A stretch of DNA of 64,000 nucleotides from Wolfiporia cocos (Eukaryota > Basidiomycota > Agaricomycetes > Polyporales > Phaeolaceae). The DNA lies in NCBI GenBank assembly GCA_029448655.1, contig JACCLO010000001.1:1798001-1862000 (forward strand). Reading direction: 5' to 3'. Under the pieces are notes generated by a model that was not told where the DNA came from, ran no database searches, and saw only the letters and a list, made by a program, of their open reading frames with translations. Position numbers and translations under genes: made by a program. Positions 54,801 to 62,151 of this stretch are shown here, piece after piece (positions within the stretch are counted from its first letter, which is position 1; every line of letters begins with the position of its first letter).

Positions 54801-55568
54801 CGGGATGATGACCGGGGGGGTGTAGCCTGGTAGGAACGGGTTGGTCTGCCGAGAGCCTGCGTTGGATGCCGGACGTGTTGCCGAGTTCACCGGTGGGGGA
54901 GATCCCATGTGGACGGACCTCACCCAGTTTTCTACCGGCCGGAATCGTTCTTCCGGGACCGAGGGTACTGACCTTACGGGGGGGGGACGCTGCGAATGTT
55001 CTGATGCTGCGTCGCCGGCTGCCAGTGCATCTGCTTGAAGCCGTTGAGCTTCTCGCAGGAAACGGGCCCCCATGTCGGCGTTCCATACCCCGGTTTGAAC
55101 CATTGTGGCCGCCACGTTTTGGCACCGGAAGCCAAAGTCGTGGGTCGTCGGGTTGGGCGGGAAAGCCCATTGCACCGCGAGGGGTGAGTCGATGTGACCC
55201 AGCTGGCTGCCCCCGCGGATCGTGTTGGACTGTTCCCTCGCCAGGTGGAACGCCTCGTCGAGACGCTCTATTCCGGGGCCTTGGTCCTCTACGGACCCTC
55301 CATACGGTAGTGACCTGCCGGGTGCTGCCTGGCCTATGGTCCCAGTATGGACTGAGGCGACTTCTACGGGGGTTCGGGGAGCGTGGATGCTGTCCCTTAC
55401 CGATAGCAGCGCGAAGTCTTCCGGGAGGCCGTGCACCTGGTAATTGACCCATTGGCCGGGTCGGAACGGGTCGATCGAGGGGGGGAGCGGGACGTCGGCC
55501 GGGGTGTCGAAAGGATTGCGCGGGGGCCGAGGGCCGCGGATGTAGTCGAGGTTGTGTGGTGCGGCCAT
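48849..55568 (-). CDS. Gypsy-2 Gag-Pol: gag-dUTPase-PR-RT-RNase H-IN plus C-terminal extension
   Basis: Starts MAAPHNLDYIRG. The N-terminal 300 residues are Pro-rich. Capsid-like sequence follows at about 335-530, then an atypical zinc-binding cluster CHSCKKTQ...CNKPTWH near 555. The dUTPase at about 800-925 has all five motifs (AAGYDLHS, GRIAPRSG, GVVDEDYTG, GDRIAQFI, GTAGFGSTG). Protease ALIDSGSTG is near 960, RT YLDD near 1311, RNase H EADSSDFA near 1455, the integrase zinc finger near 1670-1720 and the core with SDRG near 1800 and TERM near 1835. After integrase a short WSDGTTTWE segment recalls a degenerate chromodomain. About 150 more residues of unknown type follow and end inside the LTR. 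Here dUTPase precedes the protease, unlike in Gypsy-1. Confidence 0.94.
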   Translation of the reverse strand: MAAPHNLDYIRGPRPPRNPFDTPADVPLPPSIDPFRPGQWVNYQVHGLPEDFALLSVRDSIHAPRTPVEVASVHTGTIGQAAPGRSLPYGGSVEDQGPGIERLDEAFHLAREQSNTIRGGSQLGHIDSPLAVQWAFPPNPTTHDFGFRCQNVAATMVQTGVWNADMGARFLREAQRLQADALAAGDAASEHSQRPPPVRSVPSVPEERFRPVENWVRSVHMGSPPPVNSATRPASNAGSRQTNPFLPGYTPPVIIPQASYSEMAAAPVPPSAPPASVHANTWRAAPPQGTRASMWRPEKPASSQWDAYSMLPEPQPDPRYKSKVREPEAFTGDNFIPWVVRLKVYIDDNRPLLFTDSKKIGTAISLIRGPKVDAWVTAFTREHYRNGQWHMSWLRFIWELHQKFDDPDLEKKSAVAAEKLTMTIGKGEEYFQELERLLSEAKYDKENQIVHRWVTAAIPKEIYQAVHSAFVAATVNDKSQRGYNVQIPEDYQSWKQAILRTDNAMRRLRDEEKLRHGKSTSSGPDKGKSRATASSEQGPRKEYSAEEKANLLKRICHSCKKTQAEQPGKGCNKPTWHQPNWRPRAATSGGNTGAGPSAPARTRQAVEAGNDAPKVLGEVSQEDFIRMVAAWAKENPEAAKEAGLNQVRPSPSNRFSVLEVEETVNSDSASATEETDPVDGLYGLGTGAPIFDYISVPRSVDRDHSDDDEASTCSSDSFVTASEEPPSGAWREEKTVLNSSINNVNYVPMDVDPVVDPDVTMADASGPTVKKKTVKKVRRRRARSKAVTLDIYLDHPRAIAPERKTAGAAGYDLHSAEEVTIPNGKRVTVSTGIKIRMPDGVYGRIAPRSGLALKGVDVEAGVVDEDYTGVLKVILNNQTGTDYLVEYGDRIAQFILECNMTPDTRIVKNIRETTRGTAGFGSTGEKLRGNVVVIQTGKRGKQIEVPITLHRPDGRALFTKALIDSGSTGSVISRAYVEEHKLEQIPLDRPVKLYNADGSTNAAGKMTHYVELQMQIDTHLETRKFHVTELVSADIFLGFDWLEDHNPTIDWKKRRITFTCDCEHEQIEDGDHIYYIFADAWIRNREECRADIAERVRATKATEIAIAAGKTTEAKAFEEVVPEYLHDFRDVFEEKEFDNLPERRPWDHAIELLPNSEPYAGKIYALSPREQEALDDFLEEQLRTGRIRPSKSPWGAPFFFVKKKDGKLRPIQDYRKLNQMTKKNRYPLPLITELLNKLKRAKYFSKLDIRWGYTNVRIKEGDEEKAAFITNRGLYEPLVMFFGMCNAPGTFQALMNDIFRDLIMTGKVIVYLDDILVFTEDEAEHKEILRKVLLVLRQNKLTCKPEKCEFMKSEVEYLGHIISHGQIRMDPAKVAAVADWPAPRNKKEVQSFIGFANFYRRFIPKFSTVARPLINLTKDTEWQWGTTELECFEKLKKIFIEAPVLGIPNDDDPFRIEADSSDFATGACLMQKQEGVWKPIAYQSKTMIPAERNYEIYDRELLAIMRALDEWRHFVMGAKHPVEVLTDHKNLEYFKTPQKINPRQARWMTELAEYDLQLVHIPGKTNGRADGLSRRSDHGNDKGHLEGQVVLKPHLFVEDSAERLRSSFYTVVKGITYDEVKERVKAEAALYEGKGGVEAGEMTEDGLRFRRGRMIIPRDEELIGKIISSFHDTVSAGHPGTENTYTAIHRHYWWPKMRKDIRQYVKACIKCQAAKPDRSKRAAPLNPNPTPSHNWENISVDMITGLPTSKGRDAIIVVVDMKSKDYVAVPTTTKLTAEGWANIFIDKVYALHGLPKKIFSDRGPQFVAEFIKDVYRRLGIEGNPSTAFHPQTDGQTERMNQELEVYLRLFINDTHTNWPDLLPLAAFAYKCHVHSSTGYSPFYLTHGYHPFTGVEGLEQEEGVAQDWVEHMHEISKRASQNLEKAKLRMKEYYDRKRASPLSYSEGDMVWVDGRNINMGHPTKKLDSKRFGPYKVTKKVGHGAYELDLPADMRGIHPVFNEVLLLPYHAPAFPNQDHTIRTESNDARRPLRILASREDRGRVELEVEWSDGTTTWERKRGLTPFQDLVTKFFEARPSAPGNQWKNRNTGWDHSETKWDPEWEDFERKAKEMGLRENPKEFIIYDDIDNTLLIKGSIPFYAYEKKLVARNFWFCDPRTRVMQYGIRVGQPIESTIPESKGYWIYPVLNTLQLANPHICKKLVDHPCHVDQTMYKVIAGRGDTQLEEGVLSQADFIQLAND
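48887..48900 (-). other. Gypsy-2 polypurine tract
   Basis: On the minus strand AGAAGAGGGGGTAC abuts the 3' LTR; it overlaps the coding frame. Confidence 0.8.
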
Positions 55569-56319
55569 AGTAACGTGTAAAGAAATTAAAAAAGCAGTGG
55601 CCGCGACGTTCGAAGCGCTACCCGCCCACTGTGGATCAGCCTATAGCTGCGATCGGGGTGGTAGCTATAAACTTCGGTTGTCCGCCTCTGTCAGAGTCCA
55701 CTCCTTTTCGGGAGTGCGCCAAGAAACGCTAAGGGGTTTTCAGCCCAAAGCCGGCAAGTAAACTCTGCCTCTGAACCCTCGTCCAGCCCCGAAGCTAATT
55801 CGGGATACCGGGGGGACAGGAACTATCCGCCTGGGATGGGGCGTGTAAAAACTAAAACGTAGTTGGGCCAAGTGGCCGTATGGACAGGCTGTGTCGCGCC
55901 TCTTCAGCCGCCTGGTGGGGCGCTGGGTTGTATAGTGACGGGGGAGCGGTAATGCTCGTATGTGCCGCGGTAATGCGGGTAAATAGGTGCCCAGTGCCTC
56001 TGTAAACTGCCGTAGGGCCCCTTAACGCTTTTGATTATTATGCGTCGGGTACACTTCTACTACGGTGGGGATAGACCCAAAGCCTTTACGCCGTATTGCA
56101 CGACGGTGGCTCAGTAGCTTAGAGACAATGGTAGGAGTGGTCCCCTACACGCTGTTCACAGGTAGCCCCCAGAACTCAAATCCCTTGACCCTGGGATGAG
56201 ACGGGTATGGGTTTACTGATCACGTGCCCGGATGACAGAAGTCAAACGAGGGCGAAAGAAAAGTGCACTTTGCCCCTAGTGCGCCGGGGTTGCTCTGGAA
56301 TGAACTCAGAGCGGGGGGG
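55569..56319 (-). other. Gypsy-2 leader
   Basis: About 750 bp of untranslated leader between the PBS and the gag start, with no long open frame on the coding strand. It probably holds packaging signals. Confidence 0.6.
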
Positions 56320-56330
56320 AGACTCGTCTT
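56320..56330 (-). other. Gypsy-2 primer-binding site (self-priming type)
   Basis: AAGACGAGTCT, one nucleotide after the 5' LTR, is perfectly complementary over 11 nt to AGACTCGTCTT inside the LTR (56425-56435). The match ends exactly at both sides. No tRNA-type PBS is present. Confidence 0.78.
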
Positions 56331-56331
56331 A

Positions 56332-56693
56332 TGACACAAGCACGTTCTCAAGCAACTTCTCAGGGGAAGTGTAATCGCGTGGAAGCGACTTCCTGATCTG
56401 AGGCTACTCAAGGCAGTAAAGGCCAAGACGAGTCTGGGGTGCTCCCTGCTCGTCAGGCCGGTATATATGCTATCTAGGTGTTTGTACATGTTTGGCTACT
56501 GTACAGTATTACGTAAGCTAATAGTCCGTGATAACCCTAACCTAGGGGTAGAGCCGAGAGAAGGGTGTCCGGGGTCTGACTAGGCACGTGTGGGGTGTTC
56601 GGGGTCCTTGCACGTGATGCTAGGCGGGCGCTTTAGATAAGATAAGGTCTGTCGTTCAGTCGTTGGCTAACTGAATGAAATCGGCTTGTGACA
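56332..56693 (-). repeat. Gypsy-2 5' LTR
   Basis: 362 bp, apparently identical to 48525-48886. Confidence 0.95.
56425..56470 (-). promoter_or_regulatory. Gypsy-2 LTR promoter and self-primer
   Basis: GCATATATAC (56461-56470, minus strand) is followed 32 nt after the TATA start by AGACTCGTCTT (56435-56425), the predicted transcript start and the sequence that pairs with the PBS. Confidence 0.65.
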
Positions 56694-56715
56694 GTTCCTT
56701 CCTTAGAGAGGCTGA

Positions 56716-58017
56716 GATCATAGTGGGGGGTCCACAGGGGAGGACCTCCCGTGGGAAAGCGGACCTTGAATACGCCGACGGCTCGTCGGGTTCCAAGGGC
56801 GCATCTCAGATCTTCAAGCCAGAGCTCTGTACGCGTACGCCACAACGCATTGCATACTCGTTCATTCTACCACGCATCCTCGCTGGTTGATACTGCTTTT
56901 TCAATATGAATCCGGACGAGGGTCGTCTATTCGTAGCCATGAAAATATGTTTTCTGGCATTGATGGCAATACAGATGTTTCGCAGCCCTCACATGCATGC
57001 TCGACAATATACCCAACTCCCGAAGCACTCCCAGCGGGAGTCAATGATGCTCCTGTGGTGCATTATTCCAATGCATATGGATCACACCACATGCTGCCTA
57101 TCTCAACATCTGCGGAGGCATTTCCCGCATTTGATGCTCGACGTCGAACGCAATCAGGTCCTGATAGCGCGGTAAGGCTCTCGAAATCCGCTTCCTTCTT
57201 CATTTAAAAAATGCGCCTCGTCCACAGCGAAATAGCGAATGCATTTTCGAACGTCCGGTTTTGCAAGGAGCTTCTGCATGCGTGCACTAACAAGCATTTG
57301 GGGGCTCATTATCGCGAGTCTCCCGTCGTCATGGTTAAGTCGCGCGTGGCTCGTCGTATCTTCATTGATCGCTAGAGCACGAATGCCGAGCTTTTGCGCA
57401 TTCTCTTGCTGATAAAAGATGAGCATAGTATTTAATTCAGCGCATATACTCACCTGCTGCACCTACAGAATCTTTGTTGGTACAATAGTAATTGCAATAA
57501 GGGACTCTCCACGGGCTTGCGCCGCAAGAAGCGGTACAAGCATGACAAGCGTTTTGCCTTGTCCCGGCGCGATGACCAAGAAGACGTCCATTCCATTCAT
57601 GAGGTCCATCGCGTGGCGTAGCTGGGAGTCACATATCGATGAGAGGCCTATTTTTTGACGCAGTATCATGTCGAGTCATTCTATAGACATAGAGGAGGAA
57701 TTATCCATTATAGCGGAATATTATTGAATTACAGAGTTATGCATTAAGCTGCAGATACAACAAATGCCGCAGGACCAAAGCACACGAGTCCCTTCACTCT
57801 GATCCCACCCTCTCTGATGCTGCTGAGTCTCAGGACCATCAAAATACACTTGACACTGGTGAAGACCTGCGGCGAACGTCTAGTCGCGTCGGTGGCTGAG
57901 AGTGGCGGCGATCTCGATGCTCGATCTAATCTGCAGCTTTTTGGCTGAGGGCCGTCGGCATGCTTGACATCGCTATTCCCACGGGGGGACCTCCCCTACG
58001 ACCCCCGGGCTATGATC
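56716..58017. mobile_element. Foldback unit with terminal inverted repeats (right copy)
   Basis: Mirror of 19133-20434. The Gypsy-2 insertion lies 18 bp outside it, in the adjoining stem-loop. Confidence 0.5.
57154..57669 (-). pseudogene. RecQ-like helicase fragment (right copy)
   Basis: Mirror of 19481-19996, with the same in-frame TAG (57463-57465), the same 45 nt intron, Walker A APGQGKT and VDEAH, and the same truncation after EPYRAIRT. Confidence 0.72.
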
Positions 58018-58164
58018 CTAGACTAATACACCGCATCGCTGGATACTATGTTGTCGCCGAACTATATACCTTTACTTCGGGACGCCCTTGCTGCACGAAC
58101 TTATACGGTGAATGACCGCCCGCTCGATCGTGGTTCTCTGGAATGAATGTGCGTGTGCGGACGC

Positions 58165-59197
58165 AGGTGAGTGCAGAGGAAGGCTGGGGTGCCGTCCCGA
58201 TATGGGACTTCCGCGTTGAGGGCGTGACCAGTATCAGTTGTGATACGCATAAGGTGTGTCCATCTTTTTCTGCGCTTCTCCTAGGCATTGTGCGTTTGCC
58301 TGCGATGCTAGCTTCTCACTGAGCGCGTCCTTCACGCCGCTACACGCGCGCCATCGATCCACCGAACGTTACGCACCTGAAAATCTGTCATGGGTAACCG
58401 ACCCTGCCATCAGGGCCTGGCGCATTAATCGCGGGCACATGGGCCGCGATGCACTATATGGGAAGCTCATGCGTCCCTAGCCTATCTGGAGTGTGACCAC
58501 CGCTAACCCGTGCCTTGTTGCCCTCGGCCCTCAGCGGATACCGCGACTCATGTCGTGCCATTGTCTCTACAGCACGCGCGATTGCTGCGCGCATCCGTGC
58601 CGAGATCCCCGTGCTGCGCGTGCTTGGCGACCCTCCCGCCTCCGTCGTCGCATTCGCCTCCGCCGCGGATCCTATCTTCCGCAAGGGATCCAAGTTCAGC
58701 GCGAGTGAAAGCAGCAAGGGCGTGGATGTCCTGGAGGTCGGCGACAAAATGACGAAGCGCGGGTAGCATTTGAACGCACTCAAAGGCCCTGCTGCCGTCC
58801 ACATCGCAGTCACGGTGAGTGTGTCTGTCGGCCCTCTTAACGCAAGTTCACTAATATTTCCGGGTCATAGCGCTTGATGGTCCCAGTCGTGGATCAGTTC
58901 ATTGCTGATTTGAAAGATGCAGTCAGGGAGGCAGAGCTGGCGCCAAGCGGCAAGGGGAACATGGCTAGGCTGTACGGTGCGTATTTTCCGAACATTTGCT
59001 GCACTCTGTCGCAGCTCCTTCATCGGGTTCTGTTCGACCTGTGATTGCATCACAAATTGATATCGATTGCGTTCCTGGTTGAGAGTAAGCCGAATACTAA
59101 TTCATCGTATACAGGTCTGGGTACATCTAGCGCGGGAGGCCCGGCAATGGTGGGACACATCGCAGAGGCGTTCCTTGACACCCTGTACGAGGCCTAA
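58165..59197 (+). pseudogene. Sphingosine-1-phosphate lyase 3' fragment (right copy)
   Basis: Mirror of 17953-18985. Reading 5'-3': FRVEGVTSISCDTHK ends an exon at 58253; GPGALIAGTWAAM lies at about 58411-58449; LGDPPASVVAFAS at about 58620-58660; the nonsense TAG is at 58764-58766 in place of the Trp codon; HLNALKGPAAVHIAVT follows. Two more introns (about 58814-58870 and 58979-59114) precede the C-terminus LDTLYEA and TAA at 59195. The N-terminal half of the enzyme is absent. Confidence 0.83.
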
Positions 59198-59537
59198 TAT
59201 GTACGAGCCTGAAACGGATGCCTCGACATCGCTGTTGCTCTACTCACGTTCGTGATACAGTGGCTGTCGAGTGACTTTGCTAGACTTTCTGAAGCTGTGT
59301 ATACTACACGTCTGATCGAGACTAGTTGCTGAGCACCCAATACGCGACTGTACAGCCACTAACAGCTGAATAATTGGGAGTGGCGCTATTGCAGACATTG
59401 GTGCGTCGCAAGTCCGCCCGGAATCATTTATAACGGTAAGCGCCCGCGAGCCGTACGATTTGAGATCTCGAGACATCGTACAATGCTTCGAGCCAATATT
59501 CAAAAGGTCATGAATGCCCCCTTGTCTCCTTGCCCAC
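59198..59537. other. Captured intergenic spacer (right copy)
   Basis: Mirror of 17613-17952, between the lyase stop and the decarboxylase start on the same strand. Confidence 0.45.
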
Positions 59538-60240
59538 TATGTCCGCCTACTAAGCCACTACGTCTGCTCCCGTGAACATTGCCTGCATCAAGTGAGCCGG
59601 ATGCTGCCTAGTACTCGGCTGGGAGACGCTAATCGACACGCATTGGCAGGTGTTGGGGAAAGCGGGATACCAAGTTGATCCTTCCCACCAACTCCTCCCT
59701 GTCTGTGACCCTTGACCAGGACCACCTCCGGTCGACGACCACCTCGCGCGCGGACCCGTCGTTTGAAAAAGACAGGCTATGGCTGAACAGCGTCGAGGAG
59801 GAGATCAAGGAGGGAGGGCGCCTTGCGACATGCATTCGGGAAATGAAGCGCATGCGAGAGGAGAATGATGCAAGCCAACCGAAGGTATGTCGCGTAATTG
59901 TGCATAGTGTGCTCGCTCTTTGAACGTTCTCGCTTTCAGATATCCTCGTACGCTGTCCACATCTGCTCGATCAACAACTTCCCTACCGCCGCGGGTTTGG
60001 CATCCTCCGCCGCAGGCTTTGCCGCCCTTGTCTCCTCACTCGCAGCTCTCTACTCCCTTCCTGCCTCGCCGTCTGAGCTTTCCCGCATCGCTCGTCAAGG
60101 TTCTGGCTCCGCCTGCCGCTCACTCTTTGGCGGTTACGTCGCATGGAACATGGGCTCGAAGCCCGACGGCTCCGACTCGTACGCCGTCGAGGTCGCGCCG
60201 CGCGAGCACTGGCCAGACATGTACGCGCTGATCTGCGTTC
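59538..60240 (+). pseudogene. Mevalonate diphosphate decarboxylase 5' fragment (right copy)
   Basis: ATG at 59539, in-frame TAA at 59551-59553, then SAPVNIACIK. Introns at 59592-59649 and 59885-59939 are clean and phase-compatible. Exon 3 runs from 59940 through [20 protein letters not shown] and [20 protein letters not shown] to the break near 60240 (within DMYALICV). The missing part includes the C-terminal half of the GHMP fold. Mirror of 16910-17612. Confidence 0.83.
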
Positions 60241-60946
60241 ACGGATGGCAAGAATGTACGTCTTCGCAACATCTGACTGCAACCGCGTAACGAGGGGGAT
60301 TGCAGAAAGACAACATTGGCCCAGGAGCCCACGTTATCATTCCCGCGGGTACACTGCACAACGTACGCGATACTCTTCCTCACACATACCGTAAGGTAGC
60401 CTTTGCTGACTCCCGGCGCGGTTCATCAATACCGGTCCAACGCCGTTGATCGTTTCTACGGGGGTCTTCAGCTTCGTCTAATGGTCCGTGTAGTCTGTAA
60501 ATTAAGATCTTGTAGGTATATGCGCCCGCTGAACACAAGACAAACACCGTCCACGATAGCCTTGAACAGGGAGAGAAGCTGGAGGAAGCAGGGAAGGATG
60601 ATCCGCCAACATGGGCAAAGGCATAGGGTTGCGACCAGACTGTTCGCCTAAATTGTCGGATGCATGGACATACGAGCTGACAGTAAGCAAGATGGGAAGG
60701 TGTGGTTCCCATCGTCGTCGCGCGCCGCAAATCTGAATGCAGGGAATATGAGTGAACGCATCAACAAAACCGACTAATACTCTTGATGCCGGATATTTTG
60801 CGGTATGCCGACGAATGCTCCGCAACGCTCGTCATCGCCTGCAAACCACGAATTGAGGATAGCGGCTCTCGAGGAGAGACCTGTATGCACGACGGCCTTC
60901 GGGCAGAGTTTCTTCGGCGCTATGCCTGAAGTGTGCCCGACCTGGC
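60241..60946. other. Unassigned (right copy)
   Basis: Mirror of 16204-16909. Plus-strand segment KDNIGPGAHVIIPAGTLHNV at about 60306-60366 after an acceptor-like ttgcag; not recognised. Confidence 0.35.
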
Positions 60947-62151
60947 TCAAAAGACTTTGAGTGACCGTGGCAGAACTCTGGTCTGAGCCCGCACTTGACG
61001 GGACCGGAGCCGTTTGCATTCTGACGTACTGTGAGCACCGCCGCAATAGGTGCACTCTTTCCAGACATAATTCTCCTTCACAATCGGACTAGTGCAGTCG
61101 AAGAACCAGTGCTCTCTGTCACCACAAACAATACAGGGCACACGTGGACGTGTCGTCTTGCGGTGCGGACAGTCACGCAAGAGGTGCGGACCTTCACAGA
61201 GAGCGCATTCTATCTCGGCCTCCAGTCGAGAATTCGCGGTGGGCACCGTATAGTTCAGGAGTGAGCCGATTGTGCGTAATACACGTACGGCGGGATCAGG
61301 AGGTCCTCGAGGGAGTATCTTCTTATGCCGCCAGTAGTAGTCCCAGCAAATTTCCGCGAGGATAGCAAGACGGACGTCGTGCATGGTTATCCCGTCTAGT
61401 CGCCGCTTGGGCCGCGGTAAATTCTCCCGATCTGGTCTGATCGCGTCCTTTGTGATAGTGGTAAACGAGACAGTAAGGTAACCCTCGGTGATATAATAAT
61501 GAGTTGTGCGCTGTGAGGGACAAATGAATACGGCCCGTCCGAGGAACAGCATAGTCAATGGATGGCGGACTTACAGCTTCTTTGAGGCATAACTCGGTAA
61601 GCTTGTCAGCAAATTCGGAGGCGGCTTTCTGCGTTGTGAACGCCGACGTTTTGGGGAGGTAAAGACAATCCGGACGACGAGTGTGGACCTTATGCGAGAC
61701 GTACCATCCGCGGAGGTATAGCGGCTGGAGATACGCCGCCACCTGCTTGTCCATTAGGATCGTGCGTGGAAGGTCGGTCTCCTGGATGGGCGCAGGGATG
61801 TAGCGAGCTTTCTTCCATTTTGATATCTTCTCTTGAGCCGGGGACGAAGCTGGGCCGGACATATCGAGCGAGTTCCCTGGGACTGGATCGTCGGGCTGTG
61901 CCGAGCCGAGGACCTCACTAATGAAGTCGTAGAGAGGTTTCTCGGTCTGCGAGCCCTCCAGGACTGGTTTGGGGAGAGGCCGTCGGCGGGGCACCCATAG
62001 AGAGAAAGGTGGTCTTTCATCGTTGTATGCGCCGTAGGTGCCAGAAGAGCTAGTCCCCCCTGGAGCTGGGAGAAAACATTAGCGGATGGGTACTTGACCC
62101 ATGGACAGAGATTCCTTGGACTCGCACCCGTCGAATGCTCTGATTTACCAT
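60947..62151 (-). CDS. Triple CCHC zinc-knuckle protein (right copy)
   Basis: Mirror of 14999-16203 with exons 62151-62094, 62059-61575 and 61510-60947. The predicted protein is identical to the left copy, and none of the introns or knuckles has changed. Confidence 0.6.

Larger units (their letters stand above)
48520..56698 (-). mobile_element. Gypsy-2: complete Ty3/Gypsy element with dUTPase, only in the right arm
   Basis: The element covers 48525-56693 (8,169 bp). The target duplication gttcc is perfect (48520-48524, 56694-56698) and the empty site is visible in the left arm at 20452-20456. The two 362 bp LTRs look identical. A single gag-pol frame of 2,239 codons is intact. The PBS is of the self-priming type and a polypurine tract is present. 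Single-frame coding plus self-priming recalls Tf1-like elements. It is probably young and possibly active. Confidence 0.96.

Noticed and set aside
53554..55452. Long antisense frames within Gypsy-2 gag
   Set aside because: They are GC-rich shadows of the coding frame with no motifs.
48500..56700. The two arms as unequal, diverged duplicates
   Set aside because: The whole length difference is one retrotransposon plus its 5 bp duplication; the rest is equal in length to the base.
58165..60240. Working sterol or sphingolipid genes
   Set aside because: Both have nonsense codons and each lacks about half of the enzyme.
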